Assembly: GCA_964036665.1 (NCBI GenBank)
Contig: OZ038531.1
Coordinates: 3,968,001 to 4,032,000 of the forward strand
Length of the DNA stretch: 64,000 nucleotides
Source of the DNA: Gordius sp. MW1
Taxonomy: Eukaryota; Nematomorpha; Gordioida; Gordea; Gordiidae
Direction of reading: 5' to 3'
In this document: piece by piece, positions 45,900 to 58,518 of the stretch
Layout: the number at the start of each line of letters is the position of its first letter
Numbering within the stretch: position 1 is the first letter of the stretch
The notes under the pieces: model-generated
What the model saw: only the letters and a program-made list of their open reading frames with translations
Told to the model about the DNA's origin: nothing
Databases searched by the model: none
Position numbers and translations under genes: made by a program

Positions 45900-47556
45900 A
45901 ACGATTGTTAAGGTTAAACTTATTTAGAGAACCGACTGGGTGGCAAAGGTTATAAAAATTAAAGAGGTGCCAGTTAGGATAATTGCCTCACTGAATTATA
46001 ATAGGGGAGTTAAAGCGGCTTAAGGTGGTCATAAAAATCGCGTGAGATAATTTCGGATAATTGATTTATGATTAAATCTAAAATCTGGACGCCTTACCCG
46101 GGTCTGTATATCGATTAATTAATTGTACCTCTTTCTATAAAAACGAATAATTAAGCTTACATAGTTTAAAAACGAATAAATTTCAAATAACGAATTTTAT
46201 AAGTTCTCATAAATAAATTAATATCACTCGTATAATTTGTCCTTTGCAATTTGCAGCAGGAAAACTATTTACTGTCATATTATAAATTTATTTTTGTTAA
46301 GTACTTTCTGAATAATACAATTCGAGCATTGCAACACCTTAACTTTCCACAAGATAATATACACAAATTTTTAGAATATTTTTAAAGGCATACAGAGACG
46401 GTATACCCCATTAAGATATTTAAAACTATTTGTATAGAAGAGAATTTTCCCATTACATAAAGTTGGTGTAGTTTAATCGTTCCTAAATAAGTATTAATAT
46501 TTTATTCATCAATGAATTTTCACTTTTTGGCGTTTAGACAAGTACAAATTCATAGATTATATATAAATAATAAAAGTTATCCAAAATCGTATATCTGCAA
46601 ATAAGAGAATTAAATTGGAGTGGTGCACAAAGTTCAAAATATAAAAGATCTTTCTAATGACACCAAAATTCATTTATTTGTATTTTTAATTTAAAAGTTA
46701 AATCTACACCGTTAATATAATATCAATTAAACTAATCAATAATAATTTCAATTAAATACTATCCAAAATAGCAATTATTTAATAAATTGATTTATATAAA
46801 TTTGTAAACATATTAATTCTAACAAATGCTCTGACGTCTTTCATGACGCACTAAGTTCGGATAAACCTTCAACGCATCACAATTAATTAACTTTAGTATG
46901 CTTTCTCTAATGTTTTATTTATTAATCGGATTTGTCATTAATATAATAACACCTAGCATCCAATTAGATCAAACAGTAAGCCATTATCATATATTAAATT
47001 TTATCTCATTACACATTGACACTTAATTGCTATGCAATTTATGTTGTTTTTATGGATAGAAGTCTCATTCTGTGACTCCTAAGCTTCATATTCACAATTT
47101 ATCCCCGACCCCTGGTAATATTTAATATAATAGAATGAATAGTGTTAAAATTTTTTAAACTAAATTTTTGACTTAAATATAGAGATATCGGTTGCTCAGT
47201 TGTGTGAGGATATGGGTATTAATTCCAACATGTTATTTTCCTGTTAGTAAGTTCATTAATATAAACAAATTATATTAATATATCAAAACATGTTGATACC
47301 GTTTCAAAGCAATCCTTTAAATAATAAACGTTTATTAAATAGAAGATATAAATTTATCTTTTCAATGAGGCCTTATACTCGGTCAACAAACTAATTTAAT
47401 ATTTAAAATATGTGTGATCATATGGTTATAAAACAAGTTTACATTGTAAAAGACTACTAAATTTTTTTAAAAGGCCACGGTAGACAGATTTTTCAACTAA
47501 TTTGGTATCTCTCTATATTTTAATGATGGCTTTTATTTCAGTCGTTTATTATAACA
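45900..47556. other. A+T-rich intergenic region
   Basis: This lies between the start of the minus-strand GPCR and the plus-strand membrane protein gene, a divergent arrangement, so promoters of both should lie here. A solo Helentron-like end (AATTGCTATGCAATTTATG) is at about 47024-47042. No gene is seen. Confidence 0.45.
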
Positions 47557-49256
47557 ATGAGTCTTTTATATTTTTGTTTAAGTTGTGTCAAAGGACATGG
47601 AGTCGTTATATACATCACTTGTCCAAATTACCAAGAAAGTATTGTCATTCTCACCGATAACATCAAAAAAATACAATTTGCTTTCGGACACCTTCCCCAC
47701 GACAAGGTGCGTTATTTGAAAACTTATTAGCAATGTTTACAAATAAATAACAATACAATTCATCTAGGCGAAATATAAATGGATATCATACAACATTAAA
47801 AAGTTGCGAGATAAAATGGTAGCATTTGAGTGCAAAGATAGGAGTAACATTATGCGCACTGAATATATACCATCAACCGAGGGCATACTCGAAGTGCCTT
47901 TGAGACAGCCAGACCTTTGTTTTAAAATTATTCCTAAATTGCCTCCTAGCTGCTTAATTCACAGAACTTTAAATTGCCTATGTATTACCCTCATGGATAG
48001 CGAACAACCTTGCAAGTATAATTTCTATAATAGTAATCAAGCTATATTTCTCATGTATCATTTAAAATGTTTAAGTAGTATACTCATAAGTTATGGAAAA
48101 TAATGCATTTTAACGTTAATCTGAATAAAAGCAATAAGCCACCCATAACATCTTTTTAAGTACTCTACCTTGTGGCTTGATAACGACAACCTAAAGTTTT
48201 CAGCATGCGTGATAATTAATAGATCTTTAAAATAAAATAGCGAAACAGTGCCAAACTTATCAAATTATCATCCTCCCGTTACTTAACTGATCCAGCTTTA
48301 TTATTGTTTGTTTAATTTCATGAAATTAATTATATAGTTTTTTTGTAATATTATTAAAAAAAATTTTGTATATTTTTAAAGCATTTGAAAAATTAAATAA
48401 TGTTTGGTTAAGTGTGTCTCTACGAAATTGGCCGACATGTGCTTTAAAAAATATAATCGTTTTCTCCACACTATAAGTACATAAGTTTGAACGTTCATAT
48501 CATATAAGATGCGTAAATAAAATAGAAGGTATCTCTCCTAAAAATATTTTTTAGTAAAAAATACTTTAAAATTTATAAGGTGTTTATACTATTCGACCCA
48601 AAGAGGAATACGAATATTAGCGTTTAAATGCAAACATGCCAAGCATCAAACATTGATTGAAACTATAAGATCGTTCTACGAGAAAGCTGCAAGCATTGAA
48701 ACGGTAATTTGCAATAATATAAACATTACTACATACAGTCTACTCATAAACACTTTAATTATCTAACCTTAGGTATGTATCAGTGATAACTCCGAATTTG
48801 TTTTGTACAATTAGATGTTTAATCAAGCGCTGTTTATTATAGAATTCGAGCACCATACGTTTTTACATTCAAACGCCCGTCTCCATCGCTTCTTTAAAAG
48901 TATGCAACGATACGAATGATGTGCAAACGTCATACAACGAGCTTTATCTAGACATAAAACTCGTATCTAACGCGACTTTATGCATGACTATTGCTAAGAC
49001 ATTTACGTTAAACCGGCGTTCAGTGAAACAGCAAATTAAAGAAAATGTCAAATCTCCCTTCGGTCAACAGGACTTTAAATCTAGAGATGTAAGAGAGCGA
49101 TTGAAAAGATCACAAACTATCGTTGGAAAAATTAACGAGGTTAACAGAGAATCCCATATATTAGAAACTGCCCTATTTGCTTTAGGTATTGGATCAGGGA
49201 TACAAGGGGTCATACTCATCTTGGCGGCAGCTTATAAATATCATAAAAGACCTTGA
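47557..49256 (+). CDS. Type I membrane protein, four exons, unknown function
   Basis: Exons 47557-47706, 47768-48015, 48580-48703 and 48843-49256 join in phase across GT-AG introns to give 311 residues; the third-intron donor GTAATT and the acceptors TAG/AAG are acceptable. The N-terminus MSLLYFCLSCVKGHG resembles a signal peptide. The ectodomain has about ten Cys (YITCPNY, AFECKDR, DLCFKI, PSCLIHRTLNCLC, QPCKCLYY, FKCKHAK, LKVCND, ATLCMTI). A basic RERLKR motif could be cut by furin. A C-terminal hydrophobic helix FALGIGSGIQGVILILAAAY is followed by a short basic tail. I do not recognise the family. Signal peptide, Cys-rich ectodomain, furin-like site and C-terminal helix recall ZP-domain proteins, but this is only an architectural analogy. 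If intron 2 is not spliced, exon 2 would read to a stop at 48103. Confidence 0.65.
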
Positions 49257-50673
49257 AATGTATTGCATTCAGTGTTTAAAGTGTTTTAAAACCTCTTAAT
49301 TAATAAACATTTTTCCAACGAAAGTTATAAAAATGTCAAGAAAGTGTACTTTAAGGCTTTTTATATATAAGTGCATCATCAAAATGCGCTCTTTAAAACT
49401 CAAACTGACTCCCTTATATTTCTATACATTGCTATGCAATTTATGTTTTTAAAACTTTCTATGTTATAAGAAATTTTATAGGATGTCAAAAAATGAATAG
49501 GGAGAAGGTAAAGAAATTCAAAATAATTTTTAGCCCGAGACCGGTTTGAAACTTAAATATTTTATTCATTTTAGGTAACACGGTTTAGGTCCCCGGAGTA
49601 TAGTATAACACTCTTTTATTATTTTAAAATACAACTATAATATAAAAACGGGTTTACTTTATAAGGGGTTAATAACATCTGATTAAAAATTTTATTAGTA
49701 ATTTTTGTGGGCTCTATGTCGAATCAGTGGGTTAATTTTTTGTTTGATATATTATTGTATTCTTTAGCGAAAAGTCGCACACAAATATTATCGTGGAATA
49801 AGGCCCTAATTAATTAAAAAAAGTCTCCATAGTATATTGCAAAAATAGCTTTAATAAAATCTAAACACTCATCGGCATAATATTTAATGTTATCTCATAG
49901 TCAAAACTATATGTCAAGATATAAATTTGTTTAATATTTTTGCGAAAATCTAGCGGCCAGCTCATAATAGTATATAAAACCCTTCAAGAGGTGCCTCCTT
50001 TTATTTTAAAATAATCTAATATTTTATTAAATTATAAAGTATTTGATCTTTGACGCTAGAGATGGAAGATTTGTAAATAATTAAAATGGTTGGCGAAGAC
50101 TCAAATAAAAATGAAATGTCTGGTATAAACCACTTTTGATTTAATAGCTGTAGTCTGGGGAAAATATCAAAAAGCTGAACTGAACACCAAAACAATTTAA
50201 AGAAGCGAGATTACCCTTTAAGTGTTTTGACGCCGATTTTATTTTTAAATTCCATTAATCCTTCCAAACCATTTTGACACAAATCTATCCTTATGGTCAA
50301 ATCACATAAATCAGCCACTCTTTACATTATATGGTACAATATAAGAATCACTCTAAAGGCGCATTTAATACGATAAGATCGTTATATCACAACTTACTTT
50401 TTAAGCCCTGGTTTGTGAATTGACTTTTTCGTAGTTTTTTGTTCTGATGTTCTGACTCATATATCTGCTCCTGACTATCCCCACATACAAATAAATTAAA
50501 TCTCCAACTATTCCCATATTGAAAAATATGCCAAAGTTAACCTGTAAAAGCTGATATAACCTCTAACAAATTTCTCTGAAACCAATATATTAACATTGGC
50601 AAAGGATAGCCCTAAGTATAATAATCGATATTAAAGGCGCAAGCTAGTTAGAATAAATGCATCCAATTTCAAT
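49257..50673. other. A+T-rich intergenic region
   Basis: A solo TTGCTATGCAATTTATG fragment lies at about 49430-49446. No gene, RNA or other repeat is recognised. Confidence 0.45.
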
Positions 50674-52536
50674 TAATTGCTATGCAATTTATGGGCTCGT
50701 TTTTGGTTGTCCGTTGTCCGTCCGTTGTCCGTTGTCCGTTGTCCTCCCTATCTATTTGCATTGGGTATATTAGGTTATCGCTTTTTTAAATTAATGCATG
50801 AGAAAGAGGTGCCCCACCCCTCATCTCTATCTCATGCATAAGAGGTGCCCCACCCCTCATCTCTATCTCCCTCGGTGTGTTATATATAAGATTTGTTAAA
50901 TTATCTATTATATAATAAACATAAATAAAAGTTGTTTACTTTTAATTGCTATGCAATTTAACTAGTTGTATAATACATAAATAAAAGTTGTTTACTTTTA
51001 ATTGCTATGCAATTTAACTAGTTTTTGTTATATAATAAACATAGATAAAAGTTGTTTACTTTTAATGCTATGCAATTTAATTAGTTATATAATAAACATA
51101 AATAACTAGTTTTGGGGTTAGAATCCCGGAGTTTTTTTGACTCTTATGATTGTTCTTGTTACTATCATTGATAATAAGAATTTTTGGCCGTCCGCTGGCT
51201 GCTGACCAATGAAAAAAATGACCATTGGCCAAAATGTGAATCGAAATTATTTTTTTCGTTTTTTTTGATTATTATGATTGTTCCTGTTTCTACCATTGCT
51301 ATTATGACTTTTTGGCCGTCCGCTGGCTGCTGACCAATGTTATATATTAAACATAAATAAAAGTTGTTTACTTCTAATTGCTATGCAATTCAACTAGTTT
51401 TTGGGTTAGAATCCCGGAGTTTTTTTGACTCTTCTGATTGTTCTTGTTACTATCATTGATAATAAGACTTTTTGGCCGTCCGTTGGCTGCTGACCAATGA
51501 AAAAATGACCATTGGCCAAAATGTGAATCGAAATTATTTTTTTCTTTTTTTTTGACTATTATGATTGTTCCTGTTACTACCATTGCTATTATGACTTTTT
51601 GGCCGTCCGCTGGCTCCTGACCGATGGAAAAAATGACCATTGGCCAAAATGTGAATCGAAATTATTTTTTTCGTTTTTTTTTGACTATTATGATTGTTCC
51701 TGTTACTACCATTGCTATTATGACTTTTTGGCCGTCCGCTGGCTGCTGACCAATGGAATAAAATGACCATTGGCCAAAATGTGATTCGAAAACTTTTTTT
51801 TCGTTTTTTTTTGACTATTATGAATTTATATCCACTTTTACCGTGTCCTGGCTGCTGACCAATGGAAAAAAATGACCATTGGCCAAAATGTGATTCGAAA
51901 ATTTTTTTTCTCGTTTTTTTACTCTTATGAATTTGTATCCACTTTTACCGTGTGCTGGCTGCTGACCAATGGAAAAAAATGACCATTGGCCAAAGTGAGC
52001 ATCAAAATTTTTTTTTCCGATTTTTTTGGCTATCATTGACTTATAGAGTATCTGTTGGTACTGACCAATAGAGAAAAAGTGACCATTGGCCAAATTTTTG
52101 ATTTTTTTAATTAAAAATTGTTCAAATTCAACAAAAAATTTCTCCCAACAATTCTGCAAATTCTTAACATTGTGTTGTTTTATAATATAATGTTTGTTAG
52201 ACCCATAATCACTAAAGGCCATAAAAACTAATGTAATACGCAACTAGAAGCAAACACTAAATCTAACCCTAACCCTTGCCTATATTACATTTTGCCTATA
52301 TTACATTTTGCCTATAATGGAAAATTTGTATAAATAATTAATTAATCATTAGGCATTTAATACCCCCCTATAGGCATTCTCGCCCCTTCCCACCTTTCTC
52401 GTCCATAAATTGCATAGCAAATATGATACATTTATACGAAGTACAGATGAGTCGTCCCCCCTTCCCTTCCCCTCTCTTCCCTTTCCCTCTTCCCTTCCCT
52501 TCTCCCCCTTCCCACGAGGGCCGAAGGCCCGAGTTT
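50674..52536 (-). mobile_element. Helentron-like repeat H4
   Basis: Minus orientation: TAATTGCTATGCAATTTATG at the left, GTCCGTTGTCC repeats, GATAGAGATGAGG-complement blocks, ACTAGTT-TTTTGG repeats, CCAATGG tandem units (about 51190-52090), TAACCCTAACCC, and a pyrimidine run ending in the GGGCCGAAGGCCC hairpin before GAGTTTT. Flanks are T and T, with no TSD. Noncoding. Confidence 0.75.
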
Positions 52537-53299
52537 TATGATAATATACTAACTTTAAGACCAATTATCCAAAAATTACGGCCTTAGGACATTTTTTGAA
52601 ATGAAAATTTTCCTAAAAAGCAACTCCAAAAAATTGATTAATACAACAATGCATGACAAATTTAGTAATTATGTTGATAATTAGTTTCCTAAATATTTTA
52701 ACATGCTTATTTAAACTTACTTTAGAATTCCTATTTTTTTGAAATTAGTCAATTGATTTTTAAACTCTCGTTTTAGATGTTCACTTAGCCAACTTTATTA
52801 AAGCTTATATTTTTGTCACCGGGAAAATTAAAATTATTCTCATGATGTTGGCCATCTCAGGGCATGTATGAGTTATTTGTTATAAAAATAGGGGCCGGGC
52901 TTTACGTTAACAAAACGAAGTCGGACCAGGCCTAGCTATAAGGAGACCCGAATCCACCAGCATAATTATTTAAGTGTTATTTTTGTATATTAATCTATAA
53001 GAAATGGTATGTTTTTTATGACGTTTTCCAAATTTTATATTGATTTAGTTTTTACGATAAAGATTAATTCAGTATTAAAATTTTCTCGTAATTCATCCAT
53101 AGAATGTGGATCTAGAAAGTTGCAATTTTTCAATAAGCAACTAAAGGTTATTTTTGAATTATCCCTGCATAGAATTTACAATTTAAAGAATTACTAAATT
53201 GAGGTATAATACACCCTCTAATAAATCACTAAATTATAACTTGAAAACGAAAAAATACTAATTTATTTGATCCATTTTTGCACTTAGGGAGCTAGAAAA
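52537..53299. other. A+T-rich spacer
   Basis: A 62-codon frame at 53009-53197 has no recognisable motif and is not called. Nothing else is seen. Confidence 0.35.
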
Positions 53300-54155
53300 T
53301 AGAGTCCTGCATGGACCAGTAAGCCCATCAACCCCCCGGCCCAGCCCACGATGGGTTGGGCTGGGCTGGGTCGAGGAAAATAAATATTTTAATGGGCTGG
53401 GCTGGGTTAAGTAAATAATATATTTTAATGAGCTGGGCTGGGTTGGGCCTAAATAAATTTGATGGGCTGGGCTGAGAATTGTTGAATAATAAAAATTTAA
53501 TTTTAAAATTAATATATTTATTCAAATTATAATTAAGTTTTGCAATTCTAAATTTTAATTAACATCCGTCGCTTCGCATTTTACTAATTTATTTTATTCT
53601 ATTAACATGTTAAAGCCGCCAAATCTTAAATATATTGATAACTACAATGCTAAAAGCACCTCAAATATATGGAAAGTATTTATGTTGGAAGTAGGAAATA
53701 ACAGCAAACCAACACCAAAAAAATTCAGGCTCTAATGCTATCTATAGTCGTAACGTCAAAATAGGTAAAACAAGATTGACTTTTATCATAATCTAAAACC
53801 TGGGGGTATTTAAATATTTTATAAGCTATATACTTTTAATTATTTTAAAGGTAAACCAATGGAAATTAAATTATTAAAAGATGGAATTGACACAAATGAT
53901 TAATTTATATCATTCTATTGTTGCTTAATATATATCTAATATTAAAATAAATATATTTATACATTGTAAAGTGTGAATTAAATTTAGAAAGAAAAAATAT
54001 TTAAGATGGGATGGTAGGGCTGGGTTTTGTTAGGCATGGGTTGGGTTGGACTGGGCTTAAAAAAAGTTTGCGAGCATGGGCTGGGTTGGGCTAGGTGACC
54101 TGAACATGTGTTGGGTTGGGCTGGTCTGGCAAAAACCGGCCCATGCAGGACTCTA
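53300..54155. mobile_element. hAT-like GC-ended element
   Basis: Inverted ends TAGAGTCCTGCATGG and CCATGCAGGACTCTA. Subterminal repeats are GGGCTGGGCTGGG on one side and TGGGTTGGGCTGG on the other. The core is A+T-rich and noncoding. No TSD is visible. It abuts the broken kinase copy two bases before GTTTATGT, the same place where the intact copy has a MITE. Confidence 0.7.
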
Positions 54156-54161
54156 CCGTTT

Positions 54162-55190
54162 ATGTCTAATTTGGCGACTATTCAGAATCGTAACAAATTG
54201 TCAGAAAATATGTCTGCAAAATATGGTGCCAATATTGGACAAACAAATAGTTATTTAAGGAGTAGCTGGCGGAACTGCCTCTGGAAAGGTAAGTATTTGT
54301 TAATTTTCTGAAATTTAGATCTTTATATCGCTTAGACATCAGTTTGTTCCAAAATTATTGATAGACTAAAAGAAGATGGAATAGGGCCGAGATCAGTTTC
54401 TATGCTATGTATTGATAGTTTTTATCGCGATTTAACTCCACAAGAAAGTGAATTAGCTAAAAAAGGGGATTTTAATTTTGATCATCCTGATGCCATTGAT
54501 ATGGAAACCCTAACAACTTGTTTAAATGAAATGAATCAAAGACACTCTGTTCAGATCCCAATATATAGCTATGCTACTAATTCAAAGTAAAGTTTACTAA
54601 GAAATTTATTATTTTTCTTTAGGTCAGGAGATTTTTTAACATTGCCCCCTTCAGATGTTATTTTGTGTGAAGGAATTTTAATATTTTATTTTAAAACTAT
54701 TAGAGATATATTTGATATGAAATTATTTGTAGACACAGATGCTGATACAAGATTGGCTAGAAGAGGTGACATTTTACTATATAGTTATATCCAATAAATA
54801 ACATTTTGGCATATTATTTATTTTTGTATTTCTCGCTAATTATAAGTCAAAAGAGATATTATGGAACGAGCGAGGCATCTTGAAACTATTTTACATCAAT
54901 ATCTCACATTTGTGAAACCAGCGTTTGAAGAATTTTGTTTGCCAGTAAGAATTATTATTTAACTACAAATATTTTAGACTAAAAAATATGCAGATATAAT
55001 AATTCCTCGTGGTGCCAACAATACAAGTATAAATGATTTACTGCTTTATTTTTTGTGGTCAAACATTATTTACATTTTAAAATATATGTGCATAGTTGCA
55101 ATAGATCTCATTGTTCAACATATCAAAGATTATTTAAAATCCACTACAGCTTCTATAAATATTAAAAGATTCAGACATTCATTAATGTGA
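54162..55190 (+). pseudogene. Uridine-cytidine kinase duplicate, frameshifted
   Basis: Six exons align with 32623-33684: 54162-54288, 54336-54586, 54623-54765, 54847-54944, 54978-55026 and 55096-55190. Exon 1 is 127 nt instead of 144; a net loss of 17 nt near 54253 shifts the frame just before the P-loop, and a stop lies directly upstream in the P-loop frame. All other exons, phases and splice sites are kept, and the second intron even has a better acceptor (TTTCTTTAG) than the intact gene. One further change turns ERGRHL into ERARHL. Either a recent pseudogene or a gene with an unseen alternative first exon. Confidence 0.88.
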
Positions 55191-55790
55191 TTTTTAACCA
55201 TTTTATTATATCATAATCATTAATAATATTTGTAATTCTTTAATGAGATCTACTTAATATATATGTTATTTTTAAATACTATTTATAAACTCAAAAAAAT
55301 CACATATTTTTTTAGTGAATATGCCTCACAAGACATGTTAAATATAACCACTCTAACCTTTATTTATAAAACAAATTTACTAATTTATAAGTTTACCAAT
55401 TAATTTGCAAGTTCTAAAGTAACTAAGCTTGAGCATATTAAAAAGGCTGGGGCAATTTGTCTATAAAAGGATCGAGATAAATTAATTTTGCTTATAACTC
55501 AAAATTTATTACTGCTAGGATAAATATTGTGATTCCTCTTTTCTTTATTTATAAATCAAATTTATTAAATTAAAAGTTTTCCGATTAATTTGCTAGTTAT
55601 TGACGTTTTAAACGCCCAAATCGCTGTTTAGAGCAGCACTGACAGCAAATATTTCAAATACTTGATGTATAGAAAAAAAATTAAAAATATATTTGTGTTA
55701 CCGTGAAATACTTGACCAGAAGAAAACCATGTATATAAATCTCCGAATGAGTTCCTTAATTTAATTTAAATATATTATAATAGCTGTTTA

Positions 55791-56621
55791 TAAAGTCCTG
55801 AACGGGGCCGCCCGATCGGGTTTCGGGCCGTGCTCGGGTAGAATTTTATTAAATAATCGAGCTCGGTTCGGGCCGCCTTATCAGGCCCGACCCGAAGCCC
55901 GAGCCAATCGAATTGAACTAAAACAAACTAATCTTTTATAAAATATGAACAAACTTAACTCGATATTAAAGAAATATCTTCCTTCCAAACTTTATCTTTT
56001 TTTTGCCTGTCTTTTATAGTCATTAGTGACTTGAATCGCAAATTATATTTTAGCATTTAAATATATTCATAGGAGCTGTTAAAACTTAAGAAAAAAGATA
56101 GGTAAATATTTCAAAAAGTTTTTTCTATGGAACCTTTAAATAAAATAAATTTTTAAAGTTATATTTTTAGTTTTAAACTATTTGATAGAAAAAATTGTAA
56201 CAAGTTATTTTTAAACTTTTCCTTGTTGCGGCTTGGATACCTATAAACTGTTAATAATATAGTATTTTATTAGACAAGGAATTAATTGAAAGCACACAAC
56301 ATTAATAAAAACTTCGCGTTTATATACACATCTGGCGAGGTTATTTGTGTGGATTATAACGGTGAATTACAAGACCTTCAAATACTTGTTTGTATTTACT
56401 TTTATGAATAGGTTGCGCCAATACTTGAAAGAGAAAGGTTAAGTTTTTTTTGTATAAGTAACCAATGATCGCGTTGCTATATTCAAATTTTAAGCCAAGG
56501 TAAACCATATCCTATTTGTAAATTATGAGTATTAACAATCTACTGCATTTTATATTTAGATGGTGAAATAATTTTCAAAATAAAATTTGGAGAAGTCGGG
56601 CCGGGCTCGGACAGAGCTCTA
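55791..56621. mobile_element. hAT-like GC-ended element, 8-bp TSD
   Basis: The left end TAAAGTCCTGAACGGGGCC and right end GGACAGAGCTCTA bound GC-rich subterminal blocks (CCCGATCGGGTTTCGGGCC). TSD GCTGTTTA (55783-55790) versus GTTGTTTA (56622-56629). The homologous site at about 35616 is empty. Noncoding. Confidence 0.8.
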
Positions 56622-56629
56622 GTTGTTTA

Positions 56630-56995
56630 TGAGAAAAACCTTTATAACTTACCTTAAATCCTACAAAAGAAATGTTTAAACTATAAGCAGTCGATCAAAG
56701 CTCTAGTCGGCCCCAAAAATAAAAAGATAATTAAATTCAAACTGCGGTATTATTTATTTGTAAGCAAAAAGTTGGACGAAACTAGTATTTTATTGTCGAG
56801 ATTTAGAATGAAGATCAGTAGAGGCCCTTAAATAAAACAGGATTTTGGCTTCGAGCCGGGATCAGAATATAGTCACCAGCGGTTATTATTTGTTTTTTAT
56901 GTGTGACATTTTGCAAAATTGAAGTTTTCCATTATAACGCAACAAGTTCAACAGGAACAGGACACTTTTCGTCTAAAGTGAGTCCATAAATTGCA
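56630..56995. other. Duplicated non-coding DNA
   Basis: 56630-56930 continues the similarity with 35623-37935. From 56940 a short Helentron-like end (CCATAAATTGCATAGCAA) appears. No gene is seen. Confidence 0.55.
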
Positions 56996-57003
56996 TAGCA
57001 ATC

Positions 57004-58394
57004 TAGAGACCTGCACGGCCCGGCCCGCGGATGGGCTTAAAAGCCCTGGCCGGGCTTGGACGGGCTTCTGCATAAAAATAAAACCACGGGCCGTGATATA
57101 ACTTAACGGGGCCGGGCCTAGATATACTTAAGGTTCGTTGTAAAATCAATTAGATTTAGTATAAAAGAAGGTTTTTTTATAATGTTCTAATTTATAATTA
57201 TTTTATGTATATTAAATTAACAAAGAAAGTTAAATAATATTTTCATTCTCGTTCATTAATTCATCAATATCTCAACCCGCATTATAAATGTTAAAGATAA
57301 TTTATACATGTGATCCAATGGGCGGAGCTAATTTAAATTAGATGGGGCATTTTAAATAGGGGAAAAAATGTTTTTTACATTAGCCATTTTTGGATTTAAA
57401 GGAGGCAGCTGCCCATCCTTGCCTCCCCATTAACACCCTCTAGCAATATTGAGTGAATTAATTTAATATAATTTAAAATTATTAATTTTAATTGCTATGC
57501 AATTTATGGGCTCACTTTTGGTTGTCCGTCCTCTCCTGTCCAACTTGTAATTTTTCAATAATTGCCGTGGAAACTTATACGGGTTTTTAATGACTGAGGA
57601 CTTATGCTCGTGTAAAAGATTTTATTTTGCTTTTGCAAATAGACTAGTTAATGACCGCTGATTGGCTTTACTTTTTTCGACCTCGCCCGACCTCAAATTC
57701 CATTATTGTTTTTGTGCCCTACTGATTATTTTTATTAATGTATTTCTTTGAGCAACTTGTCTAGGTTGTTGCTATATATCGGATAATTAAAAAACTGGCC
57801 ATAATTCCCCGCAAATCAATGCTAACCGTTGCTTACATCTACTTAATCTAACCCCGACCAAATGCCAAAATTTATAAACTCATTATGATTAACAAATTTC
57901 TAAAATTTATTTCTTCAAGTTACTTTGTAAAATATCACTGTTTTTTTATTTTATATCAATAACCTAATTATTTAAAATGGTGGAAAAGAAAGAAGCTTAA
58001 CTTTATTAAAAACATTATAACCTTAATTAAATAAGGGGTTTGAAAGTTTATTTGGCTTATATGGTTTTATTTATCCCAAAATGCCACTTGTAAAAAAAAT
58101 TTTATGTAGGTCGTTTCTTAAAAGATAGAAGAACTCGACTGACCGAGAATTACCTATTTAGTATTTCTACAATATTTTTATCACCATTTTTAACACACAT
58201 ATTGTTAACTATATCGATAAAAAAATTAAACAAAAAATATAAAAGAAAAAATTTTACGGGCCGGGCTCGGGATTTGTATAAAATTAGCGGGCCGGGCCCG
58301 GGCTTATAATTTAATATTTTGACGGGCCGGGCCCGGGCTTTGAAATTTTTATTACGGACGGGCCGACTGGCCCAAACAGGCCCGTTGCAGTCTA
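57004..58394. mobile_element. hAT-like GC-ended element, perfect 8-bp TSD
   Basis: Ends TAGAGACCTGCACGGCCC and, inverted, TAGACTGCAACGGGCC. TSD TAGCAATC is at 56996-57003 and 58395-58402. It inserted into a Helentron-like end (the TSD is part of GCATAGCAATC). The interior includes another Helentron-like end fragment (57487-57545). Subterminal blocks are GGGCCGGGCTCGGG. No transposase is readable. Confidence 0.85.
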
Positions 58395-58518
58395 TAGCAA
58401 TCAATAAGTACATGATATATAGTGGAGGCCTCCAGAGTCGAAAACTTTAAACATTTTCAACCCTAACCCCACCCGAAAGCGTTTTAAATTTTTTACCTCG
58501 AATTCGACCCGAAAGTAG

